Shown here: positions 26,496-34,882 of the stretch, piece after piece
Layout of the letters: each line of letters begins with the position of its first letter
How positions within the stretch are numbered: the stretch's first letter is position 1
DNA from: AM-2324 sp042091035
Lineage (GTDB): Bacteria > Bacteroidota > Bacteroidia > Chitinophagales > Saprospiraceae
Direction: 5' to 3'
Length of the DNA: 35,427 nt
NCBI GenBank assembly: GCA_042091035.1
Contig: JBELIG010000009.1
Location: 1 to 35,427 of the forward strand
Position numbers and translations under genes: made by a program
The notes under the pieces: model-generated
What the model was told of the DNA's origin: nothing
Database searches by the model: none
What the model saw: the letters and a program-made list of their open reading frames with translations, nothing else

Positions 26496-26833
26496 AATGT
26501 TATAGTGGTTAATAAGTAATATTATAAATCAAATCTCCTTAAGATTTGTGGCATTTAGCATAGTGTCTTATACCATTTAAGGAGGGTAAACAAACCAAAG
26601 CGTCTGTTTTTAATTTCGTACTCCGGTGCTATCTCCGAGTTTTATTTCGAAAAACCAAAGAATTTCACTTTTTTTGCCTACATCTCAATGTTGTAAGCTG
26701 TTGTTTTATAGGTATTTAGTTGTTTTTGGTTTTTTTGTCCACCTATTATGAATCAAATACCTTTCTGTTTGTGGCTTTTATCGAATTAGATTTAACATAT
26801 TGTTAACCGAATGCTAATTTAATTCTGTTGTTC
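26496..26833. other. Divergent intergenic region between GH3 and susC
   Basis: These 338 bp hold no gene that I can support. They are very AT-rich, with several T-runs and repeated CCAAAG and CTCCG words. The right end contains the palindrome listed next and a weak promoter-like pair, TTTG at 26768 and TAGATTTA at 26787 with a short 15-bp spacer. I found no convincing promoter for the GH3 gene. Confidence 0.6.
26792..26806. promoter_or_regulatory. 15-bp palindrome TTAACA-TAT-TGTTAA upstream of susC, candidate operator
   Basis: This perfect inverted repeat overlaps the weak -7-like element and lies 27 bp before the susC ATG, a good place for a repressor. The same arms occur at 4405-4419 upstream of a lipoprotein gene. 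No regulator gene lies in the window. Confidence 0.45.
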
Positions 26834-29800
26834 ATGAATAGACATTCTTTCACTAGACGAACCAAACATTTATTTAGTTTGGCAATTTTAATGACCCTTT
26901 CCCTTAGCATGTTTGCTCAGAGGAATGTATCCGGAAAAGTGACGGATGAAACTGGTCAATCTTTAGTTGGCGCAACTGTATTAGTAAAAGGTACCACTTC
27001 AGGTACTGCAACTGATATCAACGGCGCATTTACAGTAAACCTTCCAGAAGGATCAAGCATTTTAGAGATATCTTATACGGGATATCAATCTATGGATGTT
27101 TCTGCAGAAGGTCAGGACAATATTTCAATACAGCTTGAAGCTGGTTCAGAAATGCTGGATCAAGTAGTGGTTGTTGGTTACGGACGTCAAAAAAAGAGTC
27201 AGTTAACCGGTGCCATCTCAAGTATTGAGGTAGACGAAATTCAAAACCTTTCAAATGGCCAATTGCAATCTTCCCTTCAAGGTAGATCTGCAGGTGTATC
27301 TATCCTACCGAATTCAGGATCTCCTGGTTCAGGATTTAAGGTACGTATTCGTGGTACAGGTTCTAATGGGAACGCTGAACCACTTTACATTGTGGACGGT
27401 ATGAGAACAAAAAACATTTCTTTCCTTTCAGCAGGAGAGGTTGAGAACATCGAAATCCTTAAGGATGCAGCTGCAGCAGCTATCTATGGTGCTGAAGGTG
27501 CAAACGGTGTTGTTATCATTACTACGAAATCTGGAAAATCAGGAGAGAGTACTATTACGTACTCTGCTCAGTATGGTATCCAGAATCTTAACACCAATCT
27601 TCAGTTAATGGACGCGAGTCAGCATGCTGCATATATGCAAGAAGCTGGAGTAATGGGCCGTACTGATTCTATGGTGCAAGCAGCAGGTATAAACACGAAC
27701 TGGTTGGATGAAGTTTTCGAAGCTTCTCCAATGCAAAATCACACTCTATCATTTGCTGGTGGTAATGAAAAATCTAATTACTATGTACAAGGGTCATACT
27801 TTGATCAGGATGGTATGGTAGTTGGAGATCGTGACAAATTCACACGTACTGCTTTTCGTGCGAACATCAACTCAAAAGTCAATGACAGATTGAACGTAGG
27901 TGTTCGTATTAATTACACAAATTCAAACCGTAAAGGTATTGCAGAGGATTCTGAGTTTGGTGGTGTTCTTGGTAACGCTATCATGATGGATCCATTGACT
28001 CCAGTTACTTATTCTGGTGCTATACCTTCATTCGTTCAGGATCAAGTTGACGCTGGTAACAGCATCCTTACTGATGCAGATGGTAATGTATATGGTATGT
28101 CTGAGTTTGTAAACGGTGAGATCTACAATCCAGTAGCAGCTCAGCATTTGTTAAACGGTAGTGGTAATACGACTAATCGTTTAATGGGTTCTATGTTTGC
28201 TGAACTTAAGCTTGTAGAAGGTCTTACATTTACTTCTAGACTAGGTGTTGATAATGAATATGGAAGATTCCACAATTGGACGCCTTCATACTTCTTTACA
28301 GCTACTTCTCAGTCTAATATTGCAACTGTAGAACAAACACACTGGAATAATTCAAATATTCAGTGGGAGAACTACTTTAACTTCAACAAATCGTTTGGCT
28401 TAAATAATATATCTGTTGTGGCGGGTACATCTGCGTACTCATACTCAAATAGCTATGTTCTTGGAGCAGGTTCTGGTCTAATTATTGAGTCAGATAACTT
28501 TGGTTACCTAGGTTCAGTACAGCCAGGTAATGAGTTCACTACTGCAAACGGTGGCGAATCTCAATCTAACCTATTGTCTTACTTCGGTCGTGTAAGTTAT
28601 GACTATGCAGGTAAATATCTTTTAAGCGTTGTAATGAGAAGAGATGGATCTTCTTTACTAGCTGATGGAAACAAGTGGGGTACTTTCCCATCTGCATCAT
28701 TAGGATGGATCGTTTCAAAAGAAGATTTCTTCCCATCATCAAGTGCACTTAACTTTATGAAAGTAAGAGCAAGTTGGGGACAGAATGGTAGTTTAGCAAA
28801 CCTTAGCCCAGGGGCATGGAAATCAGCAATTGGTTTCGGAAATGCATATCCTGATGGCGACGGAAACCTAAATATTGCTGCTGAGCCAACAATCCTTTCA
28901 AATCCAGAATTGACTTGGGAAACTTCTCAGCAATTGGATTTCGGTATCGATTTAGGCTTGTTCAACGATCGCGTTGCACTTACAGTTGATTACTTCCAGA
29001 AGGAAACTAGGGATCTATTGAACCAAGGGGTTATTCCTAACTTTGTTGGTAATAATGCACCTACTGTAAACCTAGGTGATGTCTCAAACAAAGGTTGGGA
29101 AGTAGAACTTACTTACAGAAACTCATTCGGAGATCTTGATTTCGAATTGGGTGCAAATATGACAAGAATTCAGAATGAAGTTACTGCTTTAGATGAAAAT
29201 CTAGACTTTGCGCCAGGTGCTGGTGTAGGTGTTGGTTGGACTGCTACTGCATTTCAAACTGGTCTTCCGGCTTGGTACTTCAGAGGTTACCAAACAGATG
29301 GGATTCTTCAGTCTGAGCAAGAAGCTGCTAGTTATATGGCAGATTATAATTTGACAGAAGGTTTCGCAGCTGGCGATCCAAGAGTTGTTGATGTAAATAA
29401 AGACGGAGCAATCACTCCAGCTGACCAGACTTTCATCGGTAGCCCACATCCTGATATGCTATTTGGTGTACGTTTGGCTGCTGAGTACAAAGGATTTGAC
29501 TTCACTATGTTTATGCAAGGATCAGTTGGTAATGATATCCTTTTAGGGTACAACCGTACGGATCGTGCGTCTGCTAATAAGCCAGCATTCTTCTACGAAG
29601 ATCGTTGGACTGAAGGTAGTGGATCTAATGATTGGTTCAGAGCTAATAGTGACAATGTATATGCTTACAATTCTGACTTTATGGTATTTGATGGTTCTTA
29701 CCTTCGTATCAAGCAGATGCAGTTAGGTTATAACTTCAATCAAAATTCAGTTTGGAAAGGAGCACGTGTTTACGTTTCTCTAGAAGACTTCTTTACATTT

Positions 29801-29920
29801 ACGAAGTATGTAGGAATGGATCCGGAAGTTGGTTCAGGTGATGATCGTTCTCAGGGGATTGACAGAGGTGTTTATCCACTACCTAAGAAAATCATGTTTG
29901 GAGCTAACCTTTCTTTCTAA
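26834..29920 (+). CDS. SusC-like TonB-dependent outer-membrane transporter
   Basis: This TonB-dependent glycan importer has 1028 residues. A signal peptide ends near S-M-F-A-Q, then a carboxypeptidase-regulatory-like domain (VSGKVTDETGQSLVGATVLV), then the SusC-type plug (VVVGYGRQKKSQLTGAISSI, PLYIVDGMR, IEILKDAAAAAIYGAEGANGVVIITTK), and a large barrel ending in FGANLSF. It works with the SusD-like lipoprotein encoded 18 bp downstream. The true start is ATG 26834; the longer frame begins with TTG. Arginine is often CGT and glycine often GGT here, unlike the AGA-rich neighbours, which suggests high expression. The substrate is not given by sequence; the adjacent GH3 enzyme suggests a beta-glucan or beta-glucoside. 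Confidence 0.95.
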   Translation: MNRHSFTRRTKHLFSLAILMTLSLSMFAQRNVSGKVTDETGQSLVGATVLVKGTTSGTATDINGAFTVNLPEGSSILEISYTGYQSMDVSAEGQDNISIQLEAGSEMLDQVVVVGYGRQKKSQLTGAISSIEVDEIQNLSNGQLQSSLQGRSAGVSILPNSGSPGSGFKVRIRGTGSNGNAEPLYIVDGMRTKNISFLSAGEVENIEILKDAAAAAIYGAEGANGVVIITTKSGKSGESTITYSAQYGIQNLNTNLQLMDASQHAAYMQEAGVMGRTDSMVQAAGINTNWLDEVFEASPMQNHTLSFAGGNEKSNYYVQGSYFDQDGMVVGDRDKFTRTAFRANINSKVNDRLNVGVRINYTNSNRKGIAEDSEFGGVLGNAIMMDPLTPVTYSGAIPSFVQDQVDAGNSILTDADGNVYGMSEFVNGEIYNPVAAQHLLNGSGNTTNRLMGSMFAELKLVEGLTFTSRLGVDNEYGRFHNWTPSYFFTATSQSNIATVEQTHWNNSNIQWENYFNFNKSFGLNNISVVAGTSAYSYSNSYVLGAGSGLIIESDNFGYLGSVQPGNEFTTANGGESQSNLLSYFGRVSYDYAGKYLLSVVMRRDGSSLLADGNKWGTFPSASLGWIVSKEDFFPSSSALNFMKVRASWGQNGSLANLSPGAWKSAIGFGNAYPDGDGNLNIAAEPTILSNPELTWETSQQLDFGIDLGLFNDRVALTVDYFQKETRDLLNQGVIPNFVGNNAPTVNLGDVSNKGWEVELTYRNSFGDLDFELGANMTRIQNEVTALDENLDFAPGAGVGVGWTATAFQTGLPAWYFRGYQTDGILQSEQEAASYMADYNLTEGFAAGDPRVVDVNKDGAITPADQTFIGSPHPDMLFGVRLAAEYKGFDFTMFMQGSVGNDILLGYNRTDRASANKPAFFYEDRWTEGSGSNDWFRANSDNVYAYNSDFMVFDGSYLRIKQMQLGYNFNQNSVWKGARVYVSLEDFFTFTKYVGMDPEVGSGDDRSQGIDRGVYPLPKKIMFGANLSF

Positions 29921-29938
29921 TTGTGTAAAAATCTTAAA

Positions 29939-31453
29939 ATGAAATCATTATTAATAAAAGGATTTGGAGCATTAGTATTATTCGTAGGAATATACGCTTG
30001 TGCTGATTTCCTTGATGTAGATGTAAATAATCAACTTTCAGTTGATGAATTCTATAAAACAGACGACGATGCTAATCAAGCAACAATGGCTGTTTATGAT
30101 ATTCTTCAGTGGCACCAGAACCAATGGGGTTCTGGATGGTCTTCTCCATATATGGTAAAGACGCTTCCTTCTGATGAATCTCAGGCAGGTGGTGCAAATG
30201 CAGGTGACCAACCAAATTATGTAGCGATTGACAGAATGGCATTTGATGCTACCAATGCTCCTATTGAAGGAACTTGGGCAGTTAATTACTATGGTATTTA
30301 TAGAGCTAACCTTGTAATAAACAATGTTGAAAACGATAATGACTTCAAAGGTCGTTTGATTGCAGAGGCTAAAGCACTTCGTGCATATTACTACCTAGAG
30401 TTAGCATCACTATTTGGAGGTGTTCCTGTGATTCTTACTGAGCTTGCTCCTTCTGAGTACAATCAGTCTAGATCAAGTGCAGCAGAGGTATATGCTCAAA
30501 TTGAGGCAGATGCAAGTGCTGCGGCGGCTGTACTTCCAAACAAGAGTGAATACTCTAGTGCGGACAAGTTCAGAATGTCTAAAGGTACTGCACATGCAAT
30601 CTTAGGTAAAGCACAACTTTACCAAGAAAAATGGTCTGAGGCAGCTACTACCTTCGGAACAATTATTTCTTCAGCTGAATACGGTCTTGAAGCAGAATTC
30701 AGTGATGTATTCGCTGAGGTTGGTGAGCTTGGAACGGAGTCTATCATGGAGGCAGTTTATATTGAGACTGCAGGATATGACTGGGGTGCAAATGGTTACC
30801 CTTGGGGATCTCGTTCAGAGTCAAATATTCACATTCAGTTGATGGGTGCACGTGAAGGTGTATTCTCTGGTGTTGATTCTTTGAACAATGGATGGGGATT
30901 CAACTACCCTTCTACTAAGCTTTGGGATGCATTTATTGCTGAAGGTGATGATGTAAGAAGAGCTTCTACAGTAATGTCTGAGCAGGAATTCATTGATGCT
31001 GGTGGTGAGTATGATGGTACCGAGACATTTGATTACGTAGGTTTCCTAAGAAGAAAGTATGGTGCATATTCTACAGAGTCTAATGATGACGTGTTTGCGT
31101 TGAATTATGGGACAAACTGGAGATTGATTCGTTATGCTGACGTTCTATTGATGGCTGCAGAAGCAAATCATAGAGCTGGAAATGATGGAGCTGCACAAAC
31201 TGAACTTAACAAAGTAAGATCAAGAGTTGGTTTAGCAGATGTAACTGCTACAGGTTCTGATCTATTGAACGCAATCGTTAAAGAGCGTCAATTAGAACTT
31301 GCTTTGGAAGGATTCCGTTATATCGATCTAGTTCGTTGGGGCATGGCTGCTGATGAGCTTGAAGACTTCCAGACTGGTAAGCATGAATTGCTTCCTATAC
31401 CACAAAATGAAATACTTAGAGCTAGTAACTTGACTCAAAACCCAGGTTACTAA
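29939..31453 (+). CDS. SusD/RagB-like surface glycan-binding lipoprotein
   Basis: This is the partner lid of the SusC transporter, with 504 residues. The lipobox I-Y-A-C places the acylated Cys at 21, followed by ADFLDVDVNNQLS, the usual SusD opening. TPR-like helices include LIAEAKALRAYYYLELASLFGG, a family landmark, and GTAHAILGKAQLYQEKW. The C-terminus has the RagB/SusD pattern: RLIRYADVLLMAAEANHRAG, LNKVRSRVGL, IVKERQLELALEGFRYIDLVRWG and LLPIPQNEI with the final LTQNPGY. ATG 29939 is the start that gives a proper signal; an in-frame TTG at 29921 is ignored. No SusE/SusF-like gene follows. A terminator stands directly behind. Confidence 0.95.
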   Translation: MKSLLIKGFGALVLFVGIYACADFLDVDVNNQLSVDEFYKTDDDANQATMAVYDILQWHQNQWGSGWSSPYMVKTLPSDESQAGGANAGDQPNYVAIDRMAFDATNAPIEGTWAVNYYGIYRANLVINNVENDNDFKGRLIAEAKALRAYYYLELASLFGGVPVILTELAPSEYNQSRSSAAEVYAQIEADASAAAAVLPNKSEYSSADKFRMSKGTAHAILGKAQLYQEKWSEAATTFGTIISSAEYGLEAEFSDVFAEVGELGTESIMEAVYIETAGYDWGANGYPWGSRSESNIHIQLMGAREGVFSGVDSLNNGWGFNYPSTKLWDAFIAEGDDVRRASTVMSEQEFIDAGGEYDGTETFDYVGFLRRKYGAYSTESNDDVFALNYGTNWRLIRYADVLLMAAEANHRAGNDGAAQTELNKVRSRVGLADVTATGSDLLNAIVKERQLELALEGFRYIDLVRWGMAADELEDFQTGKHELLPIPQNEILRASNLTQNPGY

Positions 31454-31478
31454 GAACTATAATATTCAGTGAGAGTAG

Positions 31479-31505
31479 ACCCGGGTCCTATGGCCCGGGT
31501 TTTTT
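31479..31505 (+). terminator. GC-rich terminator behind susD
   Basis: ACCCGGG (31479-31485) pairs with CCCGGGT (31494-31500), extended by a G-U and a C-G pair around a 4-nt loop, followed by six T. The next gene starts 12 bp after the T-run, with no promoter visible between them. Partial readthrough would lower its expression relative to susCD. Confidence 0.85.
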
Positions 31506-31516
31506 AAAAAACTATT

Positions 31517-34500
31517 ATGAATAGAGCAGTTGGAATCGTTTCCCTTCTTGTAGTACTGTTTAGTGCTTGTTCCGACAAAGACTTGTCTTCAAAAGAATCA
31601 TCCTCGAAAATATTTACAGAAATCACAGACGCTGAGAGTGGCATTGATTTCAGGAATGATCTGACCGTGACAGATTCAATGAACTTCTTCAATTATGGAT
31701 ATTTCTATATGGGAGGGGGTGTTGCTGTTGGAGATTTTAATAGTGATGGATTAGAAGATGTTTTCTTTACGGGTAATATGGTAGAGAACCAGCTTTACAT
31801 GAATACAGGTGATCTTCAATTTAAGAACATCACTAAGCTGAGTGGTATAGAAAGTCAACAAAAATGGTATACGGGAGCAACAATTGCTGATGTGAACCAA
31901 GATGGCTTAGAAGATATTTATATTTCTGTTGCCGGAAGATGGGCAAGTAGAAAGAATGAACTTTGGATCAATCAAGGACCTGATGAAGCGGGCGTACCAC
32001 AGTTTTCTGAGGAAGCAGATGCTTATGGTATTGCAGATTCAAGTTACTCTATTCAATCTGTTTTTTTTGATTACGACAATGATGGCGACCTAGACCTTTT
32101 AGTAGGTAATTATGAACCTACTCGATTTGATTCTTACTCTTTTGAGTATAAAAAGAAATTAGACAATAATACATGGACTGCCTCGGATCATCTTTACCAA
32201 AATGATGGAAATGGAAACTTTACCGATGTGACCGCAGCTGCCGGCATCCAAAATTTTGGATTGACCATCGGTGTTCTAGCAAATGACTTCAATCAAGATG
32301 GATACATCGATATCTATCTATCCAATGATTTTAGCACACCAGATCGATTTTTTATCAACAAGGGCGATGGGACTTTCGAAAATCATATCGAAGAATCCTT
32401 TACACACACATCCTTTTATGGAATGGGAGTGGATGCGGCAGACTTCAATCAAGATGGAAAGCTGGATATCTTTCAGCTGGATATGTCTCCCGTCGATAAT
32501 TATAGATCTAAAGCCAATATGGCAAGTATGGATATCCAAGCATTTCGCAACAATGTAGATCTTGGATTTCATTACCAATACATGTACAATTCCCTTCAAA
32601 CTTACCAGGGTACAAAGGATGGAATTCCATTCTATGGCGATCAAGCCAAATTCTCAAATCTAGAGAGCACCGATTGGAGCTGGGCCTGCCTATTTGCCGA
32701 TTATGATAATGATGGCCTAAAAGACCTGTATATAACCAATGGAACCAGAAAAGATATTAACAACAAAGATTATTTCAATTGGCTTGAACGAATAGATATT
32801 AGTCTTAAAGTCAAGTACAAAGAGTTATCCCTAAAGGATTTAATGGATAAGATGCCATCCAAAAAAGTGGATAACTACATGTTCAAAAATGTAGACGGAA
32901 AACGTTTTGAACATGTAAACAAAGCATGGGGAATCTCTCGCGAGGATTTTTCAAATGGACTGGCCTATGCAGACCTTGATAATGACGGAGATCTAGAATT
33001 GATAACAAATAATATTGATACCACAGCAACTGTATTTAAGAATCTTAGTAGTGAATTAGGACTCAACAACTTTATAACCTTTAAACTTAAAGGTTCTTCA
33101 AAAAACCAAAATGGACTGGGTGCCAAAATGTGGCTTCATCACAACGGTAAAACACAGTTCCACGAACACACACGCACTAGAGGATTCCAATCGGCTGTAT
33201 CAGAAAAAGTACACTTTGGTCTTGGAAAAGATCAGAAAGTAGATAGCCTGATCATTCTTTGGCCAACTGGACTTAGAGAGGTTGTAAAAGATCTTGCTGT
33301 GAATCAAAATAGAGAATTAATAATTGGTAGTGCCGAAGTAGCACAATATAAGGAGCAGGTTTCAGAGGCTTATTTTGAGCCTCTGGAAATCGCTCAGTTA
33401 TCCTGGGAACATAAAGAAAATACATTCGATGATTTTGAACGGGAAATTCTTATCCCTCATCAGATGTCTAGCTTTGGTCCCGGATTGGCTTATGGTGAAG
33501 CACTCGATCAATCTTCAAAATATATCTTCATGGGTGGCGCTCAGGGCCAAGCGTCTAAAGTGCTAACCATCGATGGTAGTGGTAATAAACAAGTACAGAC
33601 TCTAGGTGATCTTGACCAAGAATCCAATGCAGCACTTTTTGTAGATGCAGATAAAGATGGAGACATGGATTTAATGATCGGTACCGCTGGCTCTGAAGAG
33701 GCAAAGAATTCCGACTATTATAAAGATCGTTTTTATAGAAATGATAATGGTCAATTTGTTTCCTTTGATTCAGCACTTCCCGCAGATTATCGAAGTTCAG
33801 TGTCTGTTCTCAGGATGGTTGATTTCGATATGGATGGAGACATGGATATATTCGTAGGAGGGCGACAAGTGCCAGGACAGTATCCCCTTCCAGCAAGCAG
33901 TTATCTGTTAGAAAATATTTCAAAAGGAGGAGATATTCAGTTCAAACTCGCTGCGACATCTTTTAATGATGTACTGCAGGATGTAGGTATGGTGACGGAT
34001 GCAGATTGGAGTGATTTTAATCAGGACGGGAAGCAAGACTTGATTGTAGTCGGAGAGTGGATGAGTCCAAGAGTTTTTCTAAATAATGGATTTGAACTGG
34101 TGGATCGGTCGGAAGATTTTTTCCGGGATGATTATACTGGCTGGTGGAATTGCCTTAAACTCGTAGATATAAATAATGATGGCCTCAAGGATTTGATAGC
34201 TGGTAACCTTGGGAATAATTATAAATACAAAGCAAGACATGGAAAGACCTTTGATGTCTTTGCAGATGATTTTGATGGAAATAATAATCTAGATATTGTA
34301 CTCGGTTATTTTGAAGGAGACAAGCAGTATCCAGTACGCGGAAAGCAATGTAGTTCTGAACAGGTTCCAGGTATCAAACGAAAATTTAATTCCTATGATG
34401 CTTTTGCAAGTTCAGATCTTGCAGGTATCTATGGCGCTTCAAATCTTGAAAATGCACTGCATTACAGGGCGAACCAGTTCAATACTATGCTTTTTATCAG

Positions 34501-34882
34501 AGAGCCTAAAGCTGGATTTCGCTCTCTTGAATTACCGGTAGAAGTTCAAATGTCAAATATTAATGCCATTGAAGCAATTGATATTGATGCAGATGGATTT
34601 TTGGATCTTATTTTAGCAGGGAATATGTTTGATTCAGAGGTTGAAACACCTCGATCAGATGCCTCTTATGGCTTGTTATTGAAAAATAAAGATGGGAATT
34701 CATTTGATCTAATTTCTAATGACCTTAGTGGTTTCCATGTGCCTTATGAGACAAGACAAATTATAAAGATTAATGAGGGCGGTAGAGATATGTTTATTTT
34801 TGGGAATAATAATGCACCTCTTCAGATTTATGCGTTGAAAAAGGATATTGATGCAGACGAACAAATGGCAATACTCAATTAA
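31517..34882 (+). CDS. FG-GAP/VCBS repeat and ASPIC/UnbV lipoprotein (CRTAC1-like), two beta-propellers
   Basis: This large lipoprotein has 1121 residues, with Cys18 in the lipobox F-S-A-C. The first half carries calcium-binding FG-GAP motifs of the form D-x-N/D-x-D-G-x-x-D at residues 73, 125, 185, 257, 309, 395 and 486. An ASPIC/UnbV domain follows at about 515-590 (LGAKMWLHHNGKTQFHEH, then FGLGKDQKVDSLIILWPTG). The second half has a new set at 710, 769, 833, 884, 918 and 1022; the one at 918 is degenerate (DFDGNNNLD). This suggests two propellers with ASPIC between them. The biochemical function is not established. Placement directly behind susD suggests a surface protein of the same uptake system. 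The next gene starts inside it. Confidence 0.88.
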   Translation: MNRAVGIVSLLVVLFSACSDKDLSSKESSSKIFTEITDAESGIDFRNDLTVTDSMNFFNYGYFYMGGGVAVGDFNSDGLEDVFFTGNMVENQLYMNTGDLQFKNITKLSGIESQQKWYTGATIADVNQDGLEDIYISVAGRWASRKNELWINQGPDEAGVPQFSEEADAYGIADSSYSIQSVFFDYDNDGDLDLLVGNYEPTRFDSYSFEYKKKLDNNTWTASDHLYQNDGNGNFTDVTAAAGIQNFGLTIGVLANDFNQDGYIDIYLSNDFSTPDRFFINKGDGTFENHIEESFTHTSFYGMGVDAADFNQDGKLDIFQLDMSPVDNYRSKANMASMDIQAFRNNVDLGFHYQYMYNSLQTYQGTKDGIPFYGDQAKFSNLESTDWSWACLFADYDNDGLKDLYITNGTRKDINNKDYFNWLERIDISLKVKYKELSLKDLMDKMPSKKVDNYMFKNVDGKRFEHVNKAWGISREDFSNGLAYADLDNDGDLELITNNIDTTATVFKNLSSELGLNNFITFKLKGSSKNQNGLGAKMWLHHNGKTQFHEHTRTRGFQSAVSEKVHFGLGKDQKVDSLIILWPTGLREVVKDLAVNQNRELIIGSAEVAQYKEQVSEAYFEPLEIAQLSWEHKENTFDDFEREILIPHQMSSFGPGLAYGEALDQSSKYIFMGGAQGQASKVLTIDGSGNKQVQTLGDLDQESNAALFVDADKDGDMDLMIGTAGSEEAKNSDYYKDRFYRNDNGQFVSFDSALPADYRSSVSVLRMVDFDMDGDMDIFVGGRQVPGQYPLPASSYLLENISKGGDIQFKLAATSFNDVLQDVGMVTDADWSDFNQDGKQDLIVVGEWMSPRVFLNNGFELVDRSEDFFRDDYTGWWNCLKLVDINNDGLKDLIAGNLGNNYKYKARHGKTFDVFADDFDGNNNLDIVLGYFEGDKQYPVRGKQCSSEQVPGIKRKFNSYDAFASSDLAGIYGASNLENALHYRANQFNTMLFIREPKAGFRSLELPVEVQMSNINAIEAIDIDADGFLDLILAGNMFDSEVETPRSDASYGLLLKNKDGNSFDLISNDLSGFHVPYETRQIIKINEGGRDMFIFGNNNAPLQIYALKKDIDADEQMAILN

